Of a stretch of 51,727 nt of DNA, positions 19,287-27,317 are shown in pieces. A program made the position numbers and the translations under genes. The notes beneath the pieces were generated by a model. It saw only the letters and a program-made list of their open reading frames with translations, was not told the origin of the DNA and searched no databases. Origin of the DNA: JBDIBB01 sp039812685 (GTDB taxonomy: Bacteria > Acidobacteriota > Vicinamibacteria > Vicinamibacterales > JAFNAJ01); NCBI GenBank assembly GCA_039812685.1, contig JBDIBB010000013.1:1-51727 (forward strand), given 5' to 3'. The first letter of the stretch is position 1; each line of letters begins with the position of its first letter.

Positions 19287-22200
19287 TCACCGCCCGGCGG
19301 CGCCCTCCGAGATCACCAGCAGCCACCCCTTGCCGGACGCCACGGGGATCGGCTCACCCGCCGCGAAGCGGCGCGCCGGCTGGAAGCGATCGATGGCCGG
19401 CGCCTCGATCTGCGCCCGCGCCGGGTCGATGCCGAGCGCCCCCCAGTCGATGGCGAGCGGGACGCTCACGTCCCCGGGCGCCCAGCTCGCCAGCGCCACC
19501 AGCGCGCGCCGGTCGGCGACGCGCGTGAACACCGTCGCCGGCACGTCGCCGCGGCCGGTGGTCACCGGCGGCCGCTCCGCCCAGTAGCCCACCATCCGCG
19601 ATCCCTCCATGCCGAAGGCGTCCCACGCCTTCCACAGCGGGCGCGGGTCCGCATCCTCGCTCCACGGCATGCGGTTGGTCATGCCGTAGAGCATCCCGCG
19701 CCACGGGTTGCCGCCCTGCTCCAGCATCTCGCCCATCAGCCCGAACGGGATGCCGCTGACCTCCGTGAGGAAGAAGTCGGCGTCGTTGCCCTCGTAGTCG
19801 AAGTACTCGCCGAACCACAGGCGGTTCAGGTACGGGAAGTGCTCGAGGTAGAGCAGCGCGCTGTTGACGAACCCGTCGCGCTCGTTGAACTGGTTCGCCG
19901 AGTGCAGGTCGAGGATGCCCGGGTGTCCGCCCTCGGTGAGCACCCGCTTGATCCGCTTCATCGTCACGCGGTCCAACGCCACGTCGTCGAGGTAGATGCC
20001 GTCGATGCCCACGTGGCGCACCAGCCACCGCATGCCCTCGACGTAGTAGTTGTGCCAGCGGCTCATGCCGCTGTTGATGATGGCGGCGTCCTGGATCTCG
20101 GGCACGAACCACGCCGCGATGTAGTCGTCGCCGAGGTGCTCCTGCAGCCACGCGAAGCCGCCGCCGGCACCCGGGGAGAACACCTCGTGGCCGAGGCTGC
20201 GCAGCGGGAACAGCTCGTAGGCGCGGTTCGAGAGCTCGCGCACCGTGTTGTAGATCTTGACCTTCAGTCCGCGGGCGTGCGCTTCGTCCACGTAGGCCTT
20301 CATCTCGCGGTGTGCGATGAACGGGTAGTTGATCCACGGGTTCACCGGCGTGGCATGGTGGACGTTCACCACGGTAGCGCCCGTGGCGGCGATGGCCTCC
20401 ACCGGCGCGAAGCGGTGGTAGAAGCGCGTCCGCCACTGCGCGTCGGTGTCGATCGGGTGGAACGGCGTGACGATCAGCTGCAGGTCGTAGCGCAGCGTCT
20501 CGCCGGCGCGCATCGTGCGCGGCCCGCTGAAGGCGCGAACGCGCGTGACGGGCTCCTCGTCGGCGATCGTGATGCCGCCGCGGCCGCCGTTGCCCCAGGA
20601 GGCCGGCAGCAGCAGCGGCTTCTGCAGGTAGAAATTGGTGTTCAGCGGCCGGACGTAGCGCTCGTCGCGCAGCGAGAAGGCGAGGCCGGCATTGACGCCG
20701 CCAATCCAGGCGCCGTCCTGGTTCTTCTTCGCCACGTCCCACTGCCACTCGAGCCGCGCCGGCCGGCGTCCGCCCTTTCTGCCAAGGCCCATGAGGAACG
20801 TCGACGCCTTCGCGGTGTAGGGGATCTCCAGCCGCAGGTCGCGCAGCTCCGTGTCGCGCGAGGCGCTGATGGCGATCTGGTACGCGAGGAACCCGTCGAA
20901 CTCGAGCGCGCCCTCCACGCGCATCTCGAGCGCGGGCGTCGCCGAACTCGCATGCCACCGGACGGTGCCGGCCGTGACCGAGGTGAACGTCGGGGCCGAC
21001 GTCGCCCACACGAGCGGCGCGCCATCGGCCGCCTCGGCGACGAGGCGCATGGGCCCGGCGAGCACGTCGGTGGGTGTCGCGCCGATCGCGGTCATCTCCG
21101 GCGTGAAGAAGGTCTGCACCGCGGCCGGCAGCCCGGATGGCGCGAGCGCAATCCTCCGGCCGAGCAGCTCGATCGACTGGTCGCGCACGACCAGCGGGGT
21201 GTAGGGGGCGATGACGTCGTTCTCCTGGGCCAGCGTCGAGTTCAGCCACTTCAGCCGCGTCTGCTTCCAGGGCTCGTTCGCACCGCCCTCGTCGGCCACG
21301 CGATCGAGCACGGTCACCTCGACCGCGACGGGGGTGCCGGCCGTGCCGGCCGCCGACACCGTGGCCGTGCCCGAGTAGCGGCCCGGCTGGGCGCCTTCCG
21401 GCACGTCGAGACCGCACCAGAGCGCCTGCACGGCGTCTTTCGGCACGTCGAGGCGGATGGTGAACGGCGTGCCCCTCCAGTCGACGCCGCCGGTGTTCAG
21501 GCACGTCAGCGCCGTTGCGGGCAGGTCGTGGCCGGGCGGCGATCCGGCGAGGCTCGTGAAGGCGACGCGCAGATCGCTCAGCGGCTGGATGGCGAGCACG
21601 CCGAGCTGGAACGCGAAGAACTCTCCGCGCGCCGCCTCGCCGGTGACGCGTCCGCCCGGGCCGGCCAGCGCCCAGCGGCGGGGGATGTCGGACCGCAGGC
21701 GGATCGGGCGCAGGCGATCCTCGGGGAACACGAGCAGCGGCACGTCCGGGTGCGAGCGCCGCAGGGCCTGCGCCTCCTCGCGCGTGGCGATCACCTCCAT
21801 CGGATCGAAGCGGTTGAACTCGTCGATCGCCTCGATGGCCACTACCCTCGCTTCGGAACCCGGCTTCGACGGCTGGATGGCCGCCGCCCACGCCGCGTCG
21901 GCCGTGGGCGAGGGCGAGGGCGCCGGATACGTCACCTTCGGGTAATTGCTGCGGCCCTCCATGACGAACGGCAGGTAGTAGACGTAGTACGTGCCCGGGC
22001 CCGTTGCCGGTTCGAACCAGATCTCACCGGCCTCCCGCGCGATGCGACCGCGATGGACGTTGGCAACCCGGTGTCCGGCGGCGTCGGTGACGATCACCTC
22101 GCGCGCTGCGGGGTCGGGATCCCGCCGGCGCCATGCGATGACGACGCGCACGGCCGGTGAGGCGGTGTCCACATCGACCACGGCGCGATGGTTGCCGAGC

Positions 22201-22379
22201 GTAGCCGTGTCCCACCGTTCCGGGGCGACGCGCCACTCGGGTTCGCCTGCGGGCAGTGGCGGCACCGTGCCTGACGGCTGGCCGTGCAGGACGATGCCGG
22301 AAGAGAGGGCCGCCGCCGCGGCGGCGGCCAGCAGCAGGCAGGAGCCGGCGGTCCTGGAGCCCCGGGCCAGATGTGTCAT
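19287..22379 (-). CDS. Secreted DUF6067-like / glycoside-hydrolase-like protein
   Basis: 1030 aa from the ATG at 22379. The signal peptide is MTHLARGSRTAGSCLLLAAAAAAALSSG. The N-terminal half is beta-sandwich rich. Residues ~690-930 look like a TIM-barrel catalytic region, with HREMKAYVDEAHARGLKVKIYN, TVRELSNRAYELF and the acidic strand end GIDGIYLDDVALDR. This resembles DUF6067 proteins related to GH123-type enzymes; the exact family is from memory and the substrate unknown. The DD of YLDD, and E in AAWFVPEIQD, are candidate catalytic acids (inference). Its leader (22380-22456) is shared with the DUF5107/TPR gene, suggesting the two act in one carbohydrate-related response. Confidence 0.8.
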   Translation of the reverse strand: MTHLARGSRTAGSCLLLAAAAAAALSSGIVLHGQPSGTVPPLPAGEPEWRVAPERWDTATLGNHRAVVDVDTASPAVRVVIAWRRRDPDPAAREVIVTDAAGHRVANVHRGRIAREAGEIWFEPATGPGTYYVYYLPFVMEGRSNYPKVTYPAPSPSPTADAAWAAAIQPSKPGSEARVVAIEAIDEFNRFDPMEVIATREEAQALRRSHPDVPLLVFPEDRLRPIRLRSDIPRRWALAGPGGRVTGEAARGEFFAFQLGVLAIQPLSDLRVAFTSLAGSPPGHDLPATALTCLNTGGVDWRGTPFTIRLDVPKDAVQALWCGLDVPEGAQPGRYSGTATVSAAGTAGTPVAVEVTVLDRVADEGGANEPWKQTRLKWLNSTLAQENDVIAPYTPLVVRDQSIELLGRRIALAPSGLPAAVQTFFTPEMTAIGATPTDVLAGPMRLVAEAADGAPLVWATSAPTFTSVTAGTVRWHASSATPALEMRVEGALEFDGFLAYQIAISASRDTELRDLRLEIPYTAKASTFLMGLGRKGGRRPARLEWQWDVAKKNQDGAWIGGVNAGLAFSLRDERYVRPLNTNFYLQKPLLLPASWGNGGRGGITIADEEPVTRVRAFSGPRTMRAGETLRYDLQLIVTPFHPIDTDAQWRTRFYHRFAPVEAIAATGATVVNVHHATPVNPWINYPFIAHREMKAYVDEAHARGLKVKIYNTVRELSNRAYELFPLRSLGHEVFSPGAGGGFAWLQEHLGDDYIAAWFVPEIQDAAIINSGMSRWHNYYVEGMRWLVRHVGIDGIYLDDVALDRVTMKRIKRVLTEGGHPGILDLHSANQFNERDGFVNSALLYLEHFPYLNRLWFGEYFDYEGNDADFFLTEVSGIPFGLMGEMLEQGGNPWRGMLYGMTNRMPWSEDADPRPLWKAWDAFGMEGSRMVGYWAERPPVTTGRGDVPATVFTRVADRRALVALASWAPGDVSVPLAIDWGALGIDPARAQIEAPAIDRFQPARRFAAGEPIPVASGKGWLLVISEGAAGR

Positions 22380-22456
22380 CGGATCCCCGGCGGCCGGGTC
22401 AGCGCGAGGGGTGCGACGCGACGCCGGCGGCCGGGAGGATTGTCCACCAGATCGGC
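22380..22456 (-). promoter_or_regulatory. Shared leader hairpin, copy B
   Basis: Read on the minus strand. A block containing GGTGGACAATC leads to the arm CCCGGCCGCCGG (22435-22424), a 26-nt loop and the arm CCGGCCGCCGGG (22397-22386), then 6 nt and the ATG at 22379. Every spacing equals copy A. Conserved blocks flank an unconserved loop of constant length, and the match continues through ATGACAC of the coding start. Confidence 0.7.
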
Positions 22457-22567
22457 TCAGCGGGCACCCTCCCGAGTCGACGGCCCGCCGCGCGGGGTGG
22501 GTGGGGAGCGCGGCCGGTGAGGCCGAGGCGGCCCCCGGTCGGCCGGGCAGGATTCGTCGCCCCGTGG

Positions 22568-22573
22568 CATGAT
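22568..22573 (+). promoter_or_regulatory. Putative extended -10 for glutaryl-CoA dehydrogenase
   Basis: TGGCATGAT contains an extended -10-like TGn followed by CATGAT, 8 nt before the ATG at 22582. No ribosome binding site intervenes, so a leaderless or near-leaderless mRNA is possible. The first hexamer base is not T. Confidence 0.28.
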
Positions 22574-22581
22574 GGGCCATC

Positions 22582-23778
22582 ATGCCGACGCCCGCCCGCA
22601 ACCGTCCCCGTTTCGACTGGAGCGATCCGTTCCTCCTCGACCAGCAGCTCACCGACGATGAACGCATGGTGCGCGACGCGGCGCGAGCCTATTGCCGCGA
22701 CAGGCTGGCGCCGCGTGCGCTCGAGGCGTTCCGCCAGGAGTACTCGGATCCCGCGATCTTCCGGGAGCTGGGCGCGCTCGACATGCTGGGCATCGTCATC
22801 CCCGAGCAGTATGGCGGGGCCGGCCTCGGTTACGTGGCCTACGGCCTGGTGGCCCGGGAGGTGGAGCGCGTCGACTCGGGGTTTCGCTCGATGATGAGCG
22901 TGCAGGGCTCGCTCGTCATGACGCCGATCAGCGAGTTCGGCACCGAGGCGCAGAAGCGGAAGTACCTGCCGAAGCTCGCCACCGGCGAGTGGATCGGCTG
23001 CTTCGGCCTCACCGAGCCGAACTTCGGCTCCGACCCCGGCGGCATGATGAGCCGTGCGCGCAGGGTCGACGGGGGCTTCGTGCTCAACGGCACGAAGTCG
23101 TGGATCACCAACAGCCCGTTCGCCGCCGTCTTCATCGTCTGGGCGAAGGACGAGGAGGACGCCATCCGCGGGTTCGTGCTCGAGAAGGGCTGGACGGGCC
23201 TGAGCGCGCCGCCCATTCACGGCAAGGTGGGCCTGCGGACCAGCCTCACCGGCGAGATCGTCATGCAGGACGTGTTCTGCCCCGACGAGAACGTGTTCCC
23301 CGAGGTCCGCGGCCTCAAAGGACCGTTCACGTGCCTCAACAGCGCGCGCTACGGTATCGCCTGGGGCGCGCTGGGCGCCGCCGAGGACTGCTGGCTGCGG
23401 GCGCGCGACTACGTGATGGAGCGGAAGCAGTTCGGCCGGCCGCTGGCCGCCAATCAGCTGATCCAGAAGAAGCTCGCCGACATGCAGACCGAGATCGCCC
23501 TGGGACTGCAGGGCTGCCTGCGGCTCGGCCGGATGAAGGAGGAGGGCACGGCGGCCGTCGAGCTCACGTCGCTGCTCAAGCGCAACTCGTGCGGCAAGGC
23601 GCTCGACATCGCGCGGCTGGCGCGCGACATGATGGGCGGCAACGGCATCGTCGACGAGTTCGGCGTGATCCGGCACCTGGTGAACCTCGAGGTGGTCAAC
23701 ACCTACGAGGGCACCCACGACATCCACGCCCTGATTCTCGGCCGCGCGCAGACCGGCATCGCGGCGTTCGCGAACTGA
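22582..23778 (+). CDS. gcdH: Glutaryl-CoA dehydrogenase (decarboxylating type)
   Basis: 398 aa, full length for the acyl-CoA dehydrogenase family. FAD-dependent oxidation and decarboxylation of glutaryl-CoA to crotonyl-CoA, in lysine, tryptophan and aromatic breakdown. The catalytic base is Glu376 in NTYEGTHDIHALILGRA. The glutaryl-recognition residues of human GCDH (Glu87, Arg94, Ser95) are kept here as Glu95, Arg102 and Ser103 in ERVDSGFRS, and Tyr precedes the catalytic Glu, which argues for the decarboxylating form. FAD-binding segments FGLTEPNFGSDPGGM and DMMGGNGI are present. It is convergent with a Na+-pumping decarboxylase operon. Confidence 0.93.
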   Translation: MPTPARNRPRFDWSDPFLLDQQLTDDERMVRDAARAYCRDRLAPRALEAFRQEYSDPAIFRELGALDMLGIVIPEQYGGAGLGYVAYGLVAREVERVDSGFRSMMSVQGSLVMTPISEFGTEAQKRKYLPKLATGEWIGCFGLTEPNFGSDPGGMMSRARRVDGGFVLNGTKSWITNSPFAAVFIVWAKDEEDAIRGFVLEKGWTGLSAPPIHGKVGLRTSLTGEIVMQDVFCPDENVFPEVRGLKGPFTCLNSARYGIAWGALGAAEDCWLRARDYVMERKQFGRPLAANQLIQKKLADMQTEIALGLQGCLRLGRMKEEGTAAVELTSLLKRNSCGKALDIARLARDMMGGNGIVDEFGVIRHLVNLEVVNTYEGTHDIHALILGRAQTGIAAFAN

Positions 23779-23812
23779 GGCGCCGGGCCGGCCAGACCGG
23801 CCCCCGGGCGCC
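23779..23812. terminator. Two-part hairpin between convergent genes
   Basis: GGGCCGG (23785-23791) pairs with CCGGCCC (23797-23803) around a 5-nt loop. The flanking GGCGCC copies (23779-23784 and 23807-23812) extend the stem past a 3-nt bulge. It starts directly after the gcdH stop codon. Confidence 0.62.
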
Positions 23813-23823
23813 ACCGGGGCGCG

Positions 23824-24738
23824 TCAGTGGCCTTCGCCCAGGATCTCCGAGATCCGCGTCTCGAGCACGTCGTCGGCCGAGAAACCGAACACCTGGAGGT
23901 AGTGCTCGGCCGACTCGATCAGCGCGCGCTGCGGCACGAGGCCCACCATCTCGACACGGCTCACGCCGGCGCCGAAGCGGTGCAGTTCGGTCTTCATCGC
24001 CTCGAGGATGCGGTAGAGCGGCGTGGCGCGGTAGTTGCCCACCGTCACGTTCACCAGCGCCTCGTTGCGCGTGCGGTCCAGCGCCGGGTAGAAGTGCACG
24101 TCGGACAGGCCCGTCGCCGGGCCCGACAGGATGCGCGCCACCCACTCGGCCGCCTCCTCGCTGCCCGTCGTCAGGTACACCTTGAAGTTCACCAGCGGCA
24201 GCCGGGCGCCGATCACCGTCACGCCCTTGTCGGGCGGGAAGGTGTCGGGGCCGAAGTCGGGCTTCCACGCCGGGTCGGCCATCTTCGCCGCGAAGCCCTC
24301 GTACTCGCCCTCGCGGATGATCTCGATGTCACGGCGCAGCCGCGTGCGGGCCGACTCGGCGAACAGGTACACCGGCACCTCGAACCGTCGCGCCACCTCC
24401 TCGGCGAACTGGACCGACCAGTCGACCGCCGTGGCGATTGGCGCGTTGCGCAGCGCCACGAACGGGACGACGTCCACCGCACCGACGCGCGGGTACTCGC
24501 CCTGGTGCTGCCGCATGTCGATGTGGCCGAGCGCCATCTCGTAGAGCAGGTAGCCGCCGTCGAAGACGGCCTGCCTGCTCCCGGTGAAGGAGAAGATCGT
24601 CCGGTTGCGCACCTGGTCCATCGACACGTCGAGGACGATGAGCCCGGGGACGCGTTCGAGGCGTTCCTGCAGTGATTCGATGAACGCCTCGTCGCGACCC
24701 TCGGAGATGTTCGGGACGACGGAGATGATCTGCGACAC
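23824..24738 (-). CDS. ftcD: Glutamate formimidoyltransferase
   Basis: 304 aa from the GTG at 24738, with GGAGG 5 nt upstream. Matches the formiminotransferase domain of FtcD (VVPNISEGRD at the N-terminus, HQGEYPRVGAVDVVPFVAL in the middle). It transfers the formimino group between N-formimino-glutamate and tetrahydrofolate in histidine breakdown. The cyclodeaminase domain of the animal enzyme is absent, as usual for the bacterial single-domain form. The gene begins 20 nt after the stop of the OadB-like gene and is the last gene of that operon. No other hut gene is visible, so this is an unusual placement. Confidence 0.9.
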   Translation of the reverse strand: MSQIISVVPNISEGRDEAFIESLQERLERVPGLIVLDVSMDQVRNRTIFSFTGSRQAVFDGGYLLYEMALGHIDMRQHQGEYPRVGAVDVVPFVALRNAPIATAVDWSVQFAEEVARRFEVPVYLFAESARTRLRRDIEIIREGEYEGFAAKMADPAWKPDFGPDTFPPDKGVTVIGARLPLVNFKVYLTTGSEEAAEWVARILSGPATGLSDVHFYPALDRTRNEALVNVTVGNYRATPLYRILEAMKTELHRFGAGVSRVEMVGLVPQRALIESAEHYLQVFGFSADDVLETRISEILGEGH

Positions 24739-24758
24739 GCGGTCCTCCGGGGCGGCCC

Positions 24759-26486
24759 TCAGAACAGGCCGAGAAAGATGCCGGCGGCAATGGCCGAACC
24801 GATCACGCCGGCCACGTTCGGGCCCATGGCGTGCTGGAGCAGGTAGTTGTTGGGGTCTTCGGCCTGGCCCACCATGTGCGCCACGCGGGCCGAGTCGGGC
24901 ACCGCCGACACGCCGGCCGCCCCGATGAGCGGGTTCACCTTCTCGCTGCTGAACAGGTTCATGATCTTGGCGAACAGGACGCCGCCGGCCGTGGCCGTGC
25001 CGAACGCCACGCAGCCCAGCGCGAAGATCAGCACCGACTGGCGCGTGAGGAAGACGCCGGCCGACGTGGAGGCGCCCACCGCGATCCCCAGCAGGATGGT
25101 GCAGATGTCGAGCATCGCGTTGGCGCCGGTCTTCGCCAGCCGGCCGGTCACGCCCGATTCCTTCAGCAGGTTGCCGAAGAAGAGCATCCCGAGCAGCGGC
25201 AGCCCGCCCGGCGCGAGCAGCGTGGTCACGAGCAGGCCCATGATCGGGAACGTGATCTTCTCGAAGCGCGACACCTTGCGCCCCGGCTTCATGCGGATCA
25301 GCCGCTCCTCGCGCGTGGTGAGCAGCTTCATCACCGGCGGCTGGATGATGGGCACCATCGCCATGTAGCTGTAGGCCGAGATGGCGATCGGGCCGATCAG
25401 GGAAGGCGCCAGCCGGCTGGCGGTGAAGATGGCGGTGGGGCCGTCGGCGCCGCCGATGATGCCGATCGACGCCGCGCTCTGCGGCGAGAACCCCAGCCAC
25501 AGGGCGCCGATGAACGTGAGGAAGATCCCGACCTGCGCGGCCGCGCCGAGCAGCAGGCTCTTCGGGTTCGACAGCAGCGCCGAGAAGTCGGTCATCGCGC
25601 CGATGCCCAGGAAGATGAGCGGCGGGAAGACGCCCGCCCGCACGCCGTAGTAGATGATGCCCAGCACGCTGTTGCCGCCGGTGTTGAACACGTACTCGTG
25701 GCTCACCGGGTCGATCATGTACAGCGACACGCTGTTGAAGATCGAGAGCGGCAGCGGGATGTTGCCGACCAGGACGCCGAAGCCGATCGGGACCAGCAGC
25801 AACGGCTCGTAGTCCTTCGAGATCGCGAGGTAGAGGAAGAACAGCCCGACGAGCATCATCACGAGGTTGCCGAACGTCAGGTTGGCGATGCCGCTGCCCT
25901 GCACCACCTGGTCCAGATAGCCGGTGATGTCGCCGCCGCGGACGTCTTCGGCGAAGAAGCCCGCCTCGTACTGCGTGACGTAGCCGAGGCTCTCGCGGGC
26001 ACTCGTCGTCACCACCGTGTAGATGCCGGCCAGGCGTCCCTTCGCGTCGTACAGGTTGCCCTTCGTGGCGCGCTTGAGCCGGCCGATTCCGGTGTCGTCG
26101 GTGCCCTTGTCGATGCGGAAGTACGTGTCGGCCGGCTCCACCTGATAGGGCAGGAACGTCAGGCCGATCGCCGGCACGGCGACGTGATCCACGTCGGCCA
26201 GGGACCGACCCGCGGCCAGGGCGGTCACGAGGACCACGGCCTCGAAGTCGTCGGCGTGCACGGTGACGAACGTGCCCAGCTCCCGGCCGAAGCTGTCGGC
26301 CAGGACGCCGGTCGTGGCCTCCGGCCCGAGGTAATCGTTGATCAGCCCATCCTGGGTACCCTTGTGGATGCGCAGGTAGACCGCGCCCGGTTCGAACCTC
26401 ACCCCGAAGCTTGGCTGTCCGGCGCCGGACGCCGGTGCGCCCGCCGCGACGAGGACGGCGAGCGCGAGCAGCAGGATCCGCGTCAC
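24759..26486 (-). CDS. Na+-translocating acyl-CoA decarboxylase beta subunit with extra N-terminal exported domain
   Basis: 575 aa from the GTG at 26486, with GGAGG 5 nt upstream. Residues ~185-575 are the OadB/MmdB/GcdB core, about ten membrane segments with YEPLLLVPIGFG and the conserved Asp of IGGADGPTAIFT needed for Na+ transport coupled to decarboxylation. Residues 1-23 look like a signal peptide. Residues ~25-180 form an extra domain with a twice-repeated motif (YLRIHKGTQDG, then YFRIDKGTDDTG). Standard beta subunits are about 375-435 aa and lack this part. It should face the periplasm (inference). Confidence 0.92.
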   Translation of the reverse strand: MTRILLLALAVLVAAGAPASGAGQPSFGVRFEPGAVYLRIHKGTQDGLINDYLGPEATTGVLADSFGRELGTFVTVHADDFEAVVLVTALAAGRSLADVDHVAVPAIGLTFLPYQVEPADTYFRIDKGTDDTGIGRLKRATKGNLYDAKGRLAGIYTVVTTSARESLGYVTQYEAGFFAEDVRGGDITGYLDQVVQGSGIANLTFGNLVMMLVGLFFLYLAISKDYEPLLLVPIGFGVLVGNIPLPLSIFNSVSLYMIDPVSHEYVFNTGGNSVLGIIYYGVRAGVFPPLIFLGIGAMTDFSALLSNPKSLLLGAAAQVGIFLTFIGALWLGFSPQSAASIGIIGGADGPTAIFTASRLAPSLIGPIAISAYSYMAMVPIIQPPVMKLLTTREERLIRMKPGRKVSRFEKITFPIMGLLVTTLLAPGGLPLLGMLFFGNLLKESGVTGRLAKTGANAMLDICTILLGIAVGASTSAGVFLTRQSVLIFALGCVAFGTATAGGVLFAKIMNLFSSEKVNPLIGAAGVSAVPDSARVAHMVGQAEDPNNYLLQHAMGPNVAGVIGSAIAAGIFLGLF

Positions 26487-26495
26487 GTCGTCCTC

Positions 26496-26960
26496 CTAGA
26501 CCGTGGTGAGCTTCGGGCGCGCCACGTCGACCAGCAGGTCGCCCTCGGCGATCGAATCGCCCTCGCGCACGTAAATCCTCGCGACGGTGCCGGCGTAGGG
26601 CGCGGTGACGGCGCTCTCCATCTTCATCGCCTCCATCACGAGCAGCGTCTGTCCCGGCGCGACCGCATCGCCTTCCCGGGCGCGAATCGAGAGCACCAGA
26701 CCCGGCATCGGCGCCACGATGCCGCCCTCGCCGCGCGCCATCGCGGCCGGCTGGCGTGGCGCGGCCAGCGGCGGCGGCGCCGCCGGGAGGCCACCCGCCG
26801 GCGGGCGTGCCGGCTGGACGGCCAGCGGACGGCGGCCGAGCTGGACCAGTTCGACGGCGTAGGTGAGGCCGTCGACTTCCACCGTCGCGCGTTCAGGGGT
26901 GAGTTCCTTGATCTCGGCGCGGTACTCCCGGCCGCCGATCCGAAGCACGTGCTGGCTCAT
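26496..26960 (-). CDS. Biotin carboxyl carrier subunit of the decarboxylase
   Basis: 154 aa. The C-terminal biotinyl domain has the biotinylation motif VMEAMKMES and typical flanks (PMPGLVLSIRAREGD, APYAGTVARIYVREGD). A Pro/Ala-rich hinge (~50-75) joins it to a short N-terminal region. It carries CO2 as carboxybiotin from the carboxyltransferase to the membrane beta subunit. Its stop lies 9 nt before the beta-subunit start codon. Confidence 0.93.
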   Translation of the reverse strand: MSQHVLRIGGREYRAEIKELTPERATVEVDGLTYAVELVQLGRRPLAVQPARPPAGGLPAAPPPLAAPRQPAAMARGEGGIVAPMPGLVLSIRAREGDAVAPGQTLLVMEAMKMESAVTAPYAGTVARIYVREGDSIAEGDLLVDVARPKLTTV

Positions 26961-26991
26961 GATGGCCTTCTCTGGCGTTTCGTGAACCCGC

Positions 26992-27309
26992 TCACGGCAC
27001 CGGCGCGTGACGACGGATGGTCACGCGCGTGCCGGGACGGTTCAGGTAGAGCTTGCGTTCGAGTTCGAGCACCGTCGCAATCGCCGCGAGCACGTCGGGC
27101 GGGAGCGGCGGGCCCGTCTCGGGCGCAACCGCGGTGGCCGCGGCCGCTGGCGCCTCGGCGGCGCCCGCGTGGCCGGGCCCTTCCTCGCCCCAGCTGATGC
27201 GGCGCGACAGTCGGCTGGACAGGTTGATGAAGACGATGCAGGCGACCAGGCCGATGAAGACCACGCCCATGCCGAGCACGGTGACGATCCAGGCTTCCCA
27301 CTGCGACAT
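26992..27309 (-). CDS. OadG-family small membrane subunit of the decarboxylase
   Basis: 105 aa. One membrane helix near the N-terminus (WIVTVLGMGVVFIGLVACIVF) is followed by an Ala/Pro-rich linker and a charged C-terminal segment (PDVLAAIATVLELERKLYLNR), the usual OadG/MmdD plan. This subunit assembles the carboxyltransferase on the membrane complex. It sits 8 nt after the carboxyltransferase stop codon. Confidence 0.85.
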   Translation of the reverse strand: MSQWEAWIVTVLGMGVVFIGLVACIVFINLSSRLSRRISWGEEGPGHAGAAEAPAAAATAVAPETGPPLPPDVLAAIATVLELERKLYLNRPGTRVTIRRHAPVP

Positions 27310-27317
27310 CCTTCACC

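Noticed and set aside
19248..22160. A 970-codon open frame on the plus strand
   Set aside because: Antisense to the DUF6067-like gene, which has a signal peptide and conserved segments; the antisense frame is low-complexity.
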